A stretch of 64,000 nt of DNA from Liquidambar formosana (lineage: Eukaryota > Streptophyta > Magnoliopsida > Saxifragales > Altingiaceae). The notes beneath the pieces were generated by a model that made no database searches, was not told where the DNA came from, and saw only the letters and a list, made by a program, of their open reading frames with translations. Each line of letters starts with the position of its first letter. Within the stretch, counting starts at the first letter, position 1. A program made the position numbers and the translations under genes. The stretch spans positions 21,339,771 through 21,403,770 of the forward strand of contig CM077833.1 in assembly GCA_039720395.1 (NCBI GenBank). The letters are read 5' to 3'. Shown here one piece after another: positions 24,641 through 38,376 of the stretch.

Positions 24641-27600
24641 TGTTTTTGTTTTTGTTTTTTTTTTTTGTTAAGATGCTGAAAAATTATTGACCAATTCAAT
24701 TGATTACTAATTTAATCAAAATTTTTAATAAATGAAGAATTCTAAACTGAAGAAATCAATGGAGCATATTCGTACACTAGAGGAAAAATTGCAGAATGCC
24801 TTCAATGAAAATGCAAAGCTCAAAGTGAAGCAGAAAGAAGATGAGAAGCTATGGAAAGGATTGGAGTCTAAATTCTCTTCAACGAAGACCCTGTGTGATC
24901 AACTCACTGAAACTTTACAGCACCTGGCTGGTCAGGTTCAGGATGGTAGGTACTCTTTCATATTCTTAAAATTGATAGCTTTTCACGTTGTTGGTTATGA
25001 TTTACAGTCATAATTATATCTTATGATTCACAGTCGTAATTATTTCAAACCTGTGCTGACAGCTGAGAAAGATAAGGCGTTTTTTGAGGACAAACTATCT
25101 GCCAGTACCTTAGCTATTGATGATTTGAACCACCAGATGGATGGTCTCTCTTTGAAATTAGAGTCTGCAGACGAGACTATTAGAAATCGTAAGTTCTTCC
25201 CACTCATTTACTGGGAGAAATTTATTCAGTTTCTGAAGTGAGGATCATTTGGGCTATATATGTCCAACATAAGGTACTCTTACTATTATCAGACATTCAG
25301 ATTACAAACTGTTAATATACATAAGGTACTCTTACTATTATCAGATATTCAGATTACAAACTGTTAATATATTTATCAGTAAAATACCAGAGAATTAGGT
25401 GCTTGTATCAGTGTATCACTTCAATGTGTAGTTCTGTAATGTTTTTAATCCTGACTGTAGGTGAAAAGGAGCTGAAGGAGCTCAGAATTGAGAAAGATGA
25501 GAGGGAGGATTTTTATAGAGATGAACAGAATAGAACAACCAATCTCATAGAGGAAAAAGGTATGCATGATTTTTGGAAGGGATTGTAGAAGCCATTTGTT
25601 ATCATGTTATGTAACTGATTATCCAGTCAGACTAGCTATTTGAGTGGATGTTTGAAGAAAGGATTATAGAAAGATGGAACTAATTGGTGTTTTGCTGGAA
25701 TTTCTCCCTCATTTATAAGAATATCATTTTAGATTACAGTGTTTGTTAAAGGACCCCATTAGGACACATGGATTTGCTTAGTGAAGATCAGTGTTTAAAA
25801 AAGACAGTGAAGCTTATGTGTCTGGCTTGGCTCATGGTGAGATTCATGGAAAACACCTCGAGGTTCACACACCCCATGGTTCACATTATGCCTTGAAGTG
25901 TGAGTAAGGTGCATATGAGGAACCTGATTCGTGTGCTGATCGCTCTTGTTACCTGGGTTCTTCCCCAACTTAAAGTGTTTTAAAGTTTATAGCTATTTGG
26001 AAGGGTGTATAGGCCCCAGACATATTCAATTAGGCATATAGTATACTTTACAATTTTACATATAATTACTTTTGTTCTATGTTTCCAAGCATTTCCAAGT
26101 GTTATTTTTACTGTTTCCATTGCATTTCTTGAAATATTTTGTTGTGGGAAGGACTGAAACGACAAGTTGAAATGAAATTAGTACTTTGGCAGGACTTACA
26201 CTGGGTAATGGCCTTTTATTATTATTATAAATATAAGGGTAATGTCCTTTTTATTTCTGAGGGAGCAGCCCCATTTTTAACTCTGAATTGAATTAAGCTG
26301 ATCTCATGGTTTTACTCATGACCTATGCAGCAAGGACTGTGGTTCACCCTATATATTTCTATCGTTGTATCTTCTAGATTCATCTGAAATCCCCAGACGT
26401 GCAAAAAGATAGTTCCATTGAGATCATGACATAGATTTTACTGGAAATTCTAAATATTTGGAATGGATGCCATTTTCATAGAGTATATTAAAAGTATTAT
26501 TTTTTTGAAAGGTTATAAGCATCTTCCCCTTATTGAAAAAACCATGTAGGTTAGGTTACATGTCTTAGGACGTAGATTTCATCATGCACTAGGCACTTCT
26601 AACTTGTTGACTCATGTCACTGATTTACTGGACAATGTTGCAATATTGAGCATGTTGATTGGATTTCAAGAGTTTAACTCATGTTTGCCACATAATTTGA
26701 TTATTAAAAAGCTTTTTAGGATTTAAGTTACAGTAATTGCTTTCTATTTTTGCTTGTCTTCTTCTTCTTCTTCTCCTTTTCTAATATTCTTTTCAAATGC
26801 AGATGCTATGATCAAGCAGCTCGAAGTAGGCATAGCAGCTACTAAATTGGATTTAGAGAGTTTGAACTCTAGATTGGGAGAGGTGCATCTTGAGTTAAAA
26901 TTAAAGGAAGACGAATTCAACCGTCTGACAATCTACCTGGAGAGCTTGGAGAGAGAAAAGAATGATCTTCAATGTAGCAATGAGGATTTTTCTTACAAAT
27001 TAGTTACATCACTCCAGGAGATAAAAAACCTTAAAGATTTGGTTCAACTGTTCACTGCAAAGTTGATTGAATTGGATAGACAAAGTTTGACATTTTCAGA
27101 CAAGTTTGTTGAGCTAAACTCTGTGTATGGATCTTGCTCTATGTTGGTCCAGCAGGAGAAAGACCTTGCTGTTAAGCACGCTCAACAACAATATAATAAA
27201 ATTCATGATCAGTTCTTGCACACCACATTAGAGAAAGATGCATTACAATTGCTAAATCAAGACTTAAACAATAAGGTCATTGAACTTCAGAGAGTCCAAG
27301 AATCTGCAATGGTACAGCATGCAGAGGAATGCCGTTTATCAGAAGAGAGAATTCGGAGATTGGAGTCCGAAGCAGAAACTCTTGACTCGAAGAAGAATGA
27401 AACAGAGATGCTGGTTACCAAATTAGAGGAGAAAATTGACACTTTAGCCAAAAGTTCAAGCCTATCTGAGAATAAAATGGTGTGCAAGATTTTTTTTCAC
27501 TCGTCAATGATATAATTTAGTATGCTGTTCTTCTATTTTTAAGCTGTTTAATTGGAACCTTGCAGCAAGATTTATTGCTGAAAATTTCGGCATTAGAATC

Positions 27601-29521
27601 TGAGAAGAAAGATATCACAGAGAAATTACAGGCAGGGATACAGAAAAAAGAAGAAGAAATTGACATTTTGCAAAAAGAGATTGGGAAGCATGAGCAGCAT
27701 GTAGATTCACTGGAGAAACAAGAAAGTCAGCTTCATAATATCATAGAGGAGAAGGAGCAGCTTATTGTACAATATAAGGGCAGAGAGAGACAGCTAGAAG
27801 AACAGAAGGCAGAGGTTTCCTAAACAGTTCAAGTTTGTTTTTAACTGGGTTATCACAGCCTCATGAATATCTATAAGATGCAATTTACTATGTTATTGCA
27901 GAGTCAGTCGTTGCTGGCTGCAACTGAAAGTAAACTTGCAGAAGCTAAGAAGCAATATGATCTGATGCTAGAAAGTAAACAATTAGAATTATCAAGACAT
28001 TTGAAGGAAATATCACAGAAGAATGATCAGGTTTTATCTTTTGCCACTTGCCTTATGTGAACTTTTGAAATGGTTAGGCAAGTTCCTTTAGATTGACAAT
28101 GAGTGGAGTTTGATTAGGCAATTAATGACATCCGGAGGAAGTATGAGATGGAGAAGCTGGAGATTGTTAATCTTGAAAAAGAAAAGGTTTGCTCATAAAT
28201 ATCGTCCCTTGCAATATGTGTTGACCATGAATCATGTTTCTCACCTGTTTGAACCTTCAGGTGGACAAACTTGTTGGAGAAATGGAAAGAAAATGTGAGC
28301 AAAAACTTGCAGAATGCAAAGAAGAATCAAGACAGTATGTGATGCGCGTTCAGGAGGAACATGCTGCTGTGGTATGTGTTCGGAAGTGACGCAGGCATAT
28401 ATTTGAGTAACTGATTGTAACTTCTTTGCGTATAATGCATTTAATAATGTTCCCAGATTTATTATTTTATTGGATTATGATCAAAACAATTTCATGAGTT
28501 GATTTATTTTAAATTCTTCTATATTTTTTCATACCTCTTTGGATATATCTATTTTCTTGCAGCTGGGGAGTAATTTTCTTGCATTCTTCAATAACCTCAA
28601 AACTATATATTAAGAAGTAGAATAGGACTTCCCTTCCATTTCCATAACATCTTTTTCGCCATTTTTAAAGTAAATATCAATGATTTCGCCTGTCAACATT
28701 TTTGTGAGTTCAATATATATTTTCCATAATTCTGTGATATCTTTTTCATAATTTCATTATTCTAAAAGAGTGCAACTTTTAGTCCTATACACATCAGCCA
28801 ATTTATGATATAAGTTAACATGCAATATAAATTAGTGATCTTGTTTCTTTTGCCTATAAAAAATAAAAAAATAAAAAAATTAGTGACCATGTAATTGAAT
28901 TTGAAGGCATTCTGCATGCTTCTCACAATGTTTGCTAACTCTGATATTTATGTGAGGATTTATAAACTAAACCTACATCATAAGTTCAAGATTATATTTA
29001 ATGGATTATACTTTGTCCTATCCATTTTGTAGGTCACTCGGATTCAGCAGGAGCATGACCGGAAGGAATTAAGCCTTAAAGCTGATCACAGTGAAGAGCT
29101 AAAACGTGTCCAACTTCAATCTGAAAATGAGTTGAGAGAGGTATAAATGGTTTCAAGTTTAGGTTTGTCAACTTTTGATAATGAAGATATTTTCACTTTC
29201 TAATTGTTCATGAATTTGTCTAGAAAACAATGTTACTCAAGAATGAACATGAAGCTCAAGTAAGAGCTTTGAGGTGTCGGCATGAAGATGAGTGTGAAAA
29301 GCTTCAAGAGGAGTTGGATCTCCAGAAGTCCAAAGTATACAGTTCTCTTTAGTGCTATGGAACTGCACTATCTGTATCTCATTTAACTTTGATCATGGTA
29401 TATCTCAGGAAGACAGGCAGAGGGCTTTATTGCAACTGCAGTGGAAAGTAATGAGTGACAAGCCAAAAGAGGACCAAGAAGTGAATTCAGAAAAGGTAGG
29501 GTGATATAAGTAATAAATTGC

Positions 29522-29568
<47 letters not shown>

Positions 29569-32500
29569 ACACACACACGTGCGTGTGTGCGCACACACTC
29601 AAAAGAAGATGCATCTGATTTGATTTTTGACATACGAAATGCACCAGGAGGTTCCAACATTTTTGCTGTTAAATTATCCAAAAAATCCTTAATGATTTGT
29701 TTATAATCTTTAAAATTGAAATTATGCTTTCAGATTAATGACTGCTGGGTACTGATCCCCATAGGTCTGTTCAGTATATACCAACAGAACTTCTGAATGG
29801 TGGTACAAGAATTAATCCACCAAATGATCCTTCTACTCGTATTTTAGTTTCCCTCCAGACTGGGTTTATCCAAGTAGGGTAGTAAGAAAAAAAAATAGAA
29901 TTCTTTTTCTTGGTTCTAGTGATTGAAGTGATCATCAAACTTCAATTACAGTAAGTTTTGGAGAGGTAACACAAGAAGACGTGGAAAAATGAAGTTTCCT
30001 AGAAGTCTTTTCACAGCATATTCTTAGTGTGTTTTACACTCCTGCCGTAGCCTCGTAGGTACCACTGTGGCAGCTAAAGATGATACTTGAAAGGGTACAT
30101 CAACAACAGATTGAATCCAGACAGATACACATTGGATCTAAATTGTAGTTTTCATCTTCTACTTTCAGCTCTCCTTGGAAGGGGAATTAATTTGTCAAAA
30201 AAAGTTCAAGACCAAAGTTTTACATCAAGTTGGAAAATTTTTCTTGTTATGGAAGTAAATACAAGTATTGCTCCATGGTCTGTACGTGTCTTTGATGCCT
30301 TGATCTCCAATGTTGTCATTTGCTAAGACAAGTTGGTAAATACCAGCTTACTAACACACCTTAGTAGTCTTAAATGATGACTAGGCAGTTGTGCCATTTT
30401 GTGGAATAACAAATTTTTGTCTTTAGATTTTTTTCCCCCCTTTTTTTACTTTTTTCCTTTTTCCACCAAGTGATAGACAGCCCCAAACCTTTTCTCAAAA
30501 CCAATCCCATGGACTTAGTAGGTGTCCCCTGACTGCTGTCATCAACACCCTAAAAACATTTTGTACTCTTGACCTCTCTACTTGGAAGTATCTTAGCACC
30601 CACCCATACAATAGGCCAGCACATCATTGGTGTCTTTAGCATTGAGTTACAAATATCTTTTGGTCCAAAATCAGTAAATATGGCTCTTGTGGTACTTCAG
30701 CTATCGTATCATCTCTGTTAATGTGCCTCCTGTGATACTGTCTAATGGATAGTTAAAATCACAAGTTCATAAGCATCACATTGCTCACCTCCCTATAAAT
30801 TATGAAGTTCTTGATAACATTGGAACATAAGATCTGCAATCAACGTTCAGAAAAGCTGTCATATTCAAAAACGAAATTGATTTGTAATAAATGAAACAGC
30901 CTACTACCTGCCTGTACAGTGGTGATTGAAATGGTTTTCTCATTTCCAAGGATCTTCCAATGATGCACTATGAAGCTGAAAAAGTTTTGCTATATTTTCT
31001 GCAATATTTTTCAGTTGTCAGTTTACATTTTTAATAACAATATTATTTTCTAGGATTTTATACAGGGATAAATTTCAATCCTTAGATGTTCTTTTATGGT
31101 ATAAAAAAATTGATTTTGGAATTTAATTAATTGAAAGTAATGGCAGATGTGATAACATAATATTCACTTTATAAAAGCTTTAGGACACTGGAAAACTCCT
31201 GTTTTCTTTTAAGAGCTTGTTTTAGCATAGGTTAGATGTGTGCAACGTCAATTCAATCTATTGTATCATGTTTATATACCACCATGAATGTGTAAGTCTA
31301 ATAATAAACCTTCTAAAATACTTCATTCTGTCACAGGATTACTCTATTTCATCAATCAAGATGAGAAATTCTGGTGGTATCAAGAAAAGTCAGCGTGCTC
31401 CGGTAAGAGCAGAGAATGAAGAGAAGGTGACAAAGAAAGCAATAAATTATTTTGCCTTCCTTGATAACAATTTAAGTCTTTGTCAATTCTATAATATAAT
31501 AGTCATCTTAGTTTGTATATCCATGTTGTATATAGGATTCACCTTTCCTGAGAGCAACGCAAACACCAGTATCAAACTTGTTGAAAAAAGTAGAGACAGC
31601 GAACACAGGAAGTGTAATGAGTATTCCTAAGCATAGTAGGAAGGTGAGTTACTTCGGTGCTTGTGTTTTGCAAGTGCATGCATAAATGATGCCGTATTGA
31701 TGAATATAAATTTATTTTGAAAATTAATGAGAAGTGGACTAACAATTTCATTTATTTCAGTACATTTAAGTTACGTGTTGGTTTAGTTATGCATTGCTTA
31801 CTTGTAAATCAGACTATACTCATGCCTTATTCACCTGCCTCTCTGGATGTACTTTATGGAATGGCAGGTGACTCACCGTGAATATGAAGTTGAAACATCT
31901 AATGGGCGAACAATTACAAAACGAAGAAAAACTAAAAGTACAGTCATGTTCGGGGTATGTACCTACTTTTCCCGATGGTCACGTAAAATATTAAGACAGC
32001 CACACATATGTGAAAGAGACTGAACCCTGGTATGGCAAGCTGCTTGTATCTATATTGTCTAAAACTGTTTCACTTGTTTATGTTGCATCAGGACCCAAGG
32101 AAACAAAAGAAGATAAATACCCCGAAAGCCAATACCCCCAGAGATATTGTCAAGGTATCTACAAGCTGAACTAATCATTTCGAGGCTCCTTTCTCTGTAA
32201 TTTGGATGGAATCCTCGAGTTATATTTTTCTCATCATTCAAAATTGAGTGGCATTGAAAAGCAAGGTCTATTGCCTGGGTGCAATGGATAGGGCTTGTAA
32301 CTGGTGTCACAAGAACCCTTGCTATTAAGCATTAGTTGGTTGTTAATATAGATTTTGGCTGTCTCATTATGCACTAATTGATCTTAAAATAATGGAAAGT
32401 AGATAGAAAGAGCTGGTGTAATTAATTAATATGAACACTTACGCCTATAAAAAGTAAATGATAATAACAATATGAATACATTAGACTACTATTTCCAGGA

Positions 32501-32846
32501 GACTATTGCCTTTTCATTTTTTAAAGACTTGAAATGAATAACAGGAAGACCTGACTAATGCACTTGTTTTCAGGATGTCCTTCTGGTTACCACCTAAGCC
32601 ACAGTTTGTCGGCTATGTGAAGTAGTGTTATGTGATAATTAATAATTACTTCAAACCATGCTTAACTGTATATTTTGATTACAGTGCCACAATACCTGAC
32701 TTTCTGCATATTTGAGGTTTGTTATGTATCTATTCCTTTTGTAGGGCGTCAAGGGAGGAGGTCATCAACACCCTTCAAACATTGGTGATTTGTTTACAGA
32801 AGGGTCTCTTAATCCATATACAGATGATCCCTATGCATTTGATTAG
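24168..32846 (+). CDS. ZYP1: Synaptonemal complex transverse filament protein ZYP1
   Basis: Eighteen exons give 876 aa: 24168-24324, 24428-24477, 24738-24945, 25063-25188, 25461-25559, 26803-27479, 27566-27814, 27902-28030, 28118-28186, 28261-28371, 29033-29140, 29224-29334, 29409-29495, 31337-31426, 31536-31643, 31868-31954, 32092-32154 and 32745-32846. All phases join and the stop is TAG. The protein matches plant ZYP1 throughout, at about the length of Arabidopsis ZYP1 (871 aa from memory). It has a short N-terminal head ([25 protein letters not shown]), a long coiled coil from about residue 55 to 700 rich in heptad Leu/Lys/Glu, and a basic C-terminal tail with TQTPVS, a KRRKTK stretch and the conserved ending [18 protein letters not shown]1 dimers bridge the axes of paired chromosomes in meiosis and limit crossover number. 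In-frame ATGs upstream are absent, so the start is 24168. No break is seen. Confidence 0.96.
24571..24666. repeat. (TTTTG)n/(TTTTTG)n tract in ZYP1 intron 2
   Basis: A run of TTTTG and TTTTTG units with poly-T interruptions. It ends about 70 bp before the exon 3 acceptor. Confidence 0.9.
25269..25372. repeat. 52-bp tandem duplication in ZYP1 intron 4
   Basis: The unit ataaggtactcttactatt... to ctgttaatata starts at 25269 and again at 25321, almost identical. It is a recent duplication. Confidence 0.9.
29496..31336 (+). other. ZYP1 intron 13 (1.84 kb)
   Basis: This is the longest intron of the gene. It starts with a (TC)n then (AC)n microsatellite (29525-29590). The rest is AT-rich with no exon or transposon end that I recognise. 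Confidence 0.6.
29525..29590. repeat. (TC)n(AC)n microsatellite
   Basis: About 40 bp of TC repeat is followed by AC and GTGTGCGC sequence. It explains the overlapping low-complexity frames on both strands. Confidence 0.9.
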
Positions 32847-34657
32847 AGGTATTTGCAATAAATCATTATAATTAGAAATTTCTTTTTTATTAAAATCAAA
32901 TTGTTAATGCTGATTACCCCTTATACTTAGCTCGTCAATTATCTGAATGCCTGGACACCCTTCTCTTCTGAATTTTGGGTTCTGCTGGTCCCAAGAATAG
33001 TTTGGAAGCTAATATATTTCATCGTTAGAGTAAATTAATGTATCATTCTGGACACCACTGGAGTGATATCTAGTTGTATTCAGCTGCCACTCTATTAGGA
33101 GAGATCAACAGGTTGAGTATTCAAGTCCCATGTAGTAACTTTAAGGCGTGGTGTGGGAGCCTAGCTTATAGGCAAGTCTAAGAGTTGGATCACCCCCCCC
33201 CCCCCAAAAAAAAAATAAATAATAATAATAATAGAAAAATAGAAAATTCTAGATTGTAATAAAATGTTCTGTGTTTCATGAGACTACAAATTTAATTGTG
33301 ATTTCCTCATTGAGTATATCTAATTTCTTTTCTTTTCTTCTCTCTCTCTCTCTCTCTCTAGATGTTTTATTGTTTTTATTTAGGTGAAAAGTATGTTAGA
33401 TATGTGTTGGAACAAGGGAAAAAAACATATTTCCCATGTAGATTGTTGTCCATTCATTAGTCATCTTCCATGTGTAATAATGATTGAAGACTGATAGCAT
33501 TTGACAAGAATTTCTTGTAGATTGTTGAGCTATTTTGACTTCTCTAGATATTATAAACTTAGAGAACATTCTACTCTGTTTACTCCATCTAGTTGCTTCG
33601 ACCATCTGAACTCATAGTCCTTTTTACTGAGAAATATGTGGTAATCTGATATCAGATGACTTGCCAAAAAATGCTAAAATTTTATGCTTGGGTAGTGTAG
33701 GTGTTTTAGAAAAAGGTAATGGCTATTGTACTACTGTTCACAATGTTTGACACTCAACCCCAGTCCGCAGATCAGTAGGTCCTTGAGCTCACTAGATTAA
33801 TGTGAGTTGGTTTTCAACATCTTTCTGCTTGTGTTGGTGGACAAAAGGTCTTGTCATTTTTGGATTTATGAGTCACTCAAACAATTGACTTTTTCATACT
33901 TCCTCTGTATGAGGTGGAGAGTTAGCAGTCAGTATTTCCAATTTGTTGAAAACTGTTTAGGGTTGTTACTATCTAATTCTGACTGAAAGCACACTTCCTG
34001 AACTACATTCATACTTATTTTTCTTGGGATGTAAAAGGACGAACTTGGAATCGTACAACAACCACTCCAATCCTGACCTATTGTTGGATTCCAATTTCTC
34101 ATCTCATGTCCCAGCCTACTTGGCTATCTAGCGGACATTATTTTATTTTCTTATTGTTATGATCTGTGACTTGCACTGTTTCGTGCTGTTTCTTATTTTC
34201 GCATATGCAAGTACATAGGCATGTCTGTCTGTGTATTTCCTTATGTTTGTAGAGTGTAAAGGTGAATTTGTAAAACTACACCATAATCATTAAAGTAGAA
34301 TGAGGTCATCTTTTGAGTTCCTAAAATCCCCTTCTTTTGTAAAGCTAAGGAAAATTAAATTATTTTTATAGATACCTTCAAAAAAGAGTTGATATGTTTG
34401 AATTCTGTGGAATCACATTGAACTTTTTCAATCTCCACCAGATATCGAAATGTTCCCATAAATCAATAAATAAAATAGCACTTCTCAGCGATAATCGGGT
34501 AATCGTGTATTTGTAATCAAGTTTAAGTTCTTTTTACCTGGATAACAACTGCATGAAATTCTCTTCCAACCATCACTTATATATGATTGGTTTGAGCTTA
34601 AAGCACCAGTTACGCAAGACTCTTTCACCTTGATTAATCGTTGAAATTGTATGGAAT

Positions 34658-34740
34658 GATAATTAGTTAGATTTGCTAGAGCTACATGTGTGGCTCCGTC
34701 GATAATTAGTTAAATTTGCTAGTGCTGCATGTGTGGCTCC
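34658..34740. repeat. 43-bp tandem duplication
   Basis: The unit beginning gataattagtta and ending catgtgtggctcc starts at 34658 and 34701 with a few differences. Confidence 0.85.
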
Positions 34741-36039
34741 TGTTGATCAGATATCGTCTGGTTGGTTCTTTTCTTCTCTTTTCTTTTCTCCCCTCACCTT
34801 TTAGGCAATGTGTGTAAGCTTATTAGGTACCCTGGCCTTCTGTGATTGAGCAGATAGCTCATGCAAATTGTTACTATGATCTATGAATTAACCTTGCAGA
34901 ACGAATATTCTGATATCAAGTGGAAAATAGACATCCAAGGTGTATTTACTTGCAAACATTTGCCTTATTACATGGAAAGTTGGGATTATTGCTTATGTCT
35001 ACTTTTCTGATGTATTTTCTCCGATAGGCTGCCTGCAGATGTGTCTTTTACTCTGGTTTTTGTCTAGGGATGGTTTGATTTACACTGATGGTAGTATAAT
35101 GCTTTAAAATTCTTCAGGGAGTGGACAATACGAGGTGCACAGCTTAGAAGCCTGAGAGCTGTCATGTTTCCTTCAGGTCAGAAAATAACTCTTTCATGGT
35201 TTTTCTGAACAGTTTTGCTGATAGCAGGCAAGCATGAACTTTATTCCGCCTAAGGGTTTGAAATAGAGACTTCATCTTGCAACACTGTGGTACTTACTAC
35301 ATATTACTGCTGCTAATATGTGAAGAAAGGCTTGGGGATGTTCAGGTTGTCAAACTCTTGCGCGGGGAAAGGCTTGGGGATTGGTAGATGGCACTTGAAA
35401 TTGTGTGAATAGAGCAAGACATGCTCCACTGTATTAAAATGCTACTCAATTACTTCTGTGATGGTGATTGTAATAAACATCTTTGTAGATATACAGGAAA
35501 TGCATGCTATCTCTGAAACTTGGGATTAATTGGCTTGGGGAAAGTTGTTCTACCACATGATTGGCTATTCATCCAGAGGAGAAACGATATTAGAGATGTC
35601 TATCACTGCGGTTTATGCTGTCACATTAGGTTCTTGGAATGCGATAATGGGCTGCTGGATGTTAGTCAATGATGTTGTAACCCAAGGACCATACAGGCAA
35701 TTTGGGTTTGTGATTTGAATTCAATTTGGAAGGGTTCGTCTGTAAGATCTGGGATCCAAATACCTTGTGTAGGGTCATTCTGATAAATAAAAAAAATGGT
35801 TTTTGGATGGAGTGGTTGCTGGTGGCTGCCAGCTGGTTAGACATTGAGCCAAACCAATTCGGACTCAATCTGCTCATTGAGTATGCTTAGACTATTTCTT
35901 ATTTTTCTATTTCCATGTAAGGTTGGGCTTAGTTTGAATTGACTTGACATCGATCTATAACAATTTTTGGTTGAGTCTTGAAGTAATCAAGTGACCCGAG
36001 CCTTTACAAGTGTATCTGCATTTGGTTTGGTTTGTGTGA

Positions 36040-36171
36040 ATGGAGAGGGATGGGAGAGAGATCAAGTGGGATTATTTTTTATGATTTCATTCCTTAAAAG
36101 ATGGGAATAGAATGAGAGAGAGAACGAGTGGGACTCATTTTTTGTGATTTTATTCCTCAAGGGATGGGAAT
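36040..36171. repeat. About 62-bp degenerate tandem duplication
   Basis: Two units share gagagaga-c-agtggga, a T-rich middle and atgggaatrg. The following sequence up to about 36410 has several ggaatg and cattcc motifs and may belong to a decayed transposon. Confidence 0.6.
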
Positions 36172-37285
36172 GGTCATTCCTCTTAATTTAGAGAGGAATG
36201 ACAATTCCTTCGTTGAAAAGAATAAGTCCCTCATTCCTTTCTTTATAATTAATATGTTAAGAATGGAATGGCCATTCAAAACCTCCCCACAAAAAAAGGA
36301 AAAAAAAAAATGGAAAAGAAAGAAAAAACAAACAGGAAAAGGGGAAAAAAATAGTTACTTGAGGAATGCTACAATTAATAACTAAGAACAGCCATTCCTA
36401 TGCGGCCTTGCTGTAATGTCATTCCAAGTTCCTTTCCTATGTCTTTTGATAAATCCACTGGAGTGATGAACCACTTATAATTCTGTTTGGTTAACAGTGT
36501 TAAGGGTGCTCCCTGATGGTTCGAATTTGAAGTCACTGTTTTTAAGTAGCCTGTAACGTCAATGCTCACTCAATATGGTAAATTTCAATAACAAAGTAAA
36601 TTCCAGCTACTACTGTTGGGTTGGGAACTTGGGAAGTAGGAAATTGCGGATGCTGCAAAAATCCCTAAACCGTGTCTTGCTTCAAGTGACGGTAGATCCA
36701 TGTATTGCTTCAAGTGAAAGATTAAAGCATTTGAAGTTGGACATCCTAACCTGGAAGCGTGGCTACACTACCTGTAAAAATGAGGGGGAAATCAGGATTA
36801 TTTGTACATAATGGAAAACTGTAATAACCGTGTCAAGGATTAGGACTGGTAACACCACGGGACCAAATGCAACTCTACTAAAATTTACAAACGCTAGTAA
36901 TTTGGATTTTAGAAAATTCACTGGAAATTTTATTTAAAAAAGAAAAGAAATATAATTGTTGGCAGGATGAAATTACAAAATTTTTTACTCCTTTTGAGCT
37001 GTGTTGTGTATGGGCCTATGGGGACTTCCTCAAAGAAAAAAGTACAACTAGGGATTAATATTAGGAGGAACACCTTACACCTGTGCTTTTTGCATAAAGA
37101 AAGCAATGCAAGTTAGAGGAAGAGAGAGAGAGAAACTATTTCAAAGTTCATTTGTCGAAACAGAGCAACAGTTTGAATTCTTCTATTCAAGATCAGATTC
37201 TACGGTAAAACTAAACAAAAATGTAGAAGCAACAACAGGAGATCGAATTGTCATCCTGTTTACCGTAATCAACACAGATGTAAAT

Positions 37286-37703
37286 TCAATAAAAGTTGAA
37301 CACGAACATCAAGCAGAAACTCCACAGAGACAGCATCACCATGACCTGAAGAAGTACCTCTGTCAAACTACAAAGCTTGATCCGCCTACTCTTCATACGC
37401 TCCTTCACCAATTCTAACTTCAGATCTGCCACGGCTCTCATCAAAATCTCCCTCTCCTGCAACAAATTCGAAACATTTCTAGAAACATAAAACTGCTCTG
37501 ATCTATATATATGATGAAGAGAGGAAAAGAGCACCAAGCCTGATCAATAATAATAGTACCTCGTCTTCGTCGTGGTGTGGAGATCTGAGAGTGCAACTCG
37601 GGAAGGATTTCAACGAAGAAAGCAGAAGTGCAGCTTTGGCACAGCGAATGGCGATTTGCGATTTTAGAGGTTCGTCTTTGCTTTCGAACTCTACTCCCTC
37701 CAT
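37286..37703 (-). CDS. Small tail-anchored-type membrane protein of unknown function
   Basis: Two exons on the minus strand (37703-37560 and 37456-37286) join in phase 0 after GAG and give 104 aa. The start is the only ATG in good position. The upstream sequence is a pyrimidine-rich 5' leader. Residues 1-30 contain SQIAIRCAKAALLLSSLKS. Residues about 49-80 form a charged, probably helical coiled segment (EREILMRAV, LKLELVKERMKSRR). Residues about 84-103 are strongly hydrophobic and end a few residues before the stop, as in a single-pass C-terminal anchor. Codon pattern and clean splice sites argue that it is real. I have the impression that similar short proteins occur in other plants but cannot name a family, so no function is given. 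Confidence 0.75.
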
Positions 37704-37824
37704 TCTCTCTCTCTCTCTGGCTTTCAAATTTTGCGAGGGATATCTACTTTTTGAGAGAGAGAGAGAGAGAGGCGCCTGCCGCCTGGCCCGGAAGTGTATA
37801 TACAAAGCTGATGTCAGCTCGCAA

Positions 37825-37832
37825 ACACGTGT
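37825..37832. promoter_or_regulatory. ACACGTGT palindrome (G-box-like)
   Basis: The CACGTG core sits 122 bp upstream of the ATG of the small membrane-protein gene. bHLH/bZIP binding is the usual meaning of such a core. A single site is weak evidence. Confidence 0.35.
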
Positions 37833-37972
37833 TCTCTGTTCTTACCTCCACATTATTGGTGGGCCTACATTTTTCATGGGCTCCTATGCTGACATGGCAG
37901 TTTTCCGGGTGGAATAGTGGCCGACCTTCTGGTGGGGCCCGTTCCAATTCGAATTTGTAAGCATGAGCTTTT

Positions 37973-38336
37973 GGGAACGGCTATTGCAACCCCCGGCTGA
38001 TAAATTGCCCCCTCATATTTTTTTACTTAGAAAAATTATTATACAAAATAATAAAAAAGGGTGTAACTATCCCTCACCCATCCTTCTTCCATAAGTCTGG
38101 CAATTTTCTCTGGCACCCCATCCCACCAGCGACAGCAAAGGTAGCCCTCCCTCCCATCGGCCTTCTTCTTCTCCTTTCTTTCTTTCTTTCCTTTTTTTTT
38201 TTTTTCTTCTCGTTGGCAGCCTCTTTTTTTTTCTTTCATTTTCTTTCTCTTCTCTCTCATCACCAAAAAAATATATGGAGGTTTTGGCTTGCCAACCCTC
38301 CCTCCCGCCGGTAGCCCTCTTCTTCTCTTTCTTTCT

Positions 38337-38376
<40 letters not shown>

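Larger units (their letters stand above)
32847..37285. other. Intergenic region without recognised genes
   Basis: It holds the ZYP1 3' flank (an AATAAA at 32857), a poly-C/poly-A tract near 33190-33215, a (TC)n near 33341-33358 and the two duplications listed separately. The plus-strand frame at 35530-35718 is short and matches nothing I know. The segment before 37285 is the 3' flank of the small membrane-protein gene. Confidence 0.5.

Noticed and set aside
31238..31630. 130-codon single frame across the ZYP1 3' part
   Set aside because: It reads through intron 14 between two real ZYP1 exons (31337-31426 and 31536-31643), which have proper GT/AG borders. It is not a separate gene.
33080..33200. 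tRNA-like sequence with a box-B-like attcaagtccc
   Set aside because: No matching box A at the right distance and no cloverleaf, so I do not call a tRNA or SINE.
35530..35718. 62-codon plus-strand frame
   Set aside because: Short, no recognised motif, and sits in a spacer. Probably chance.
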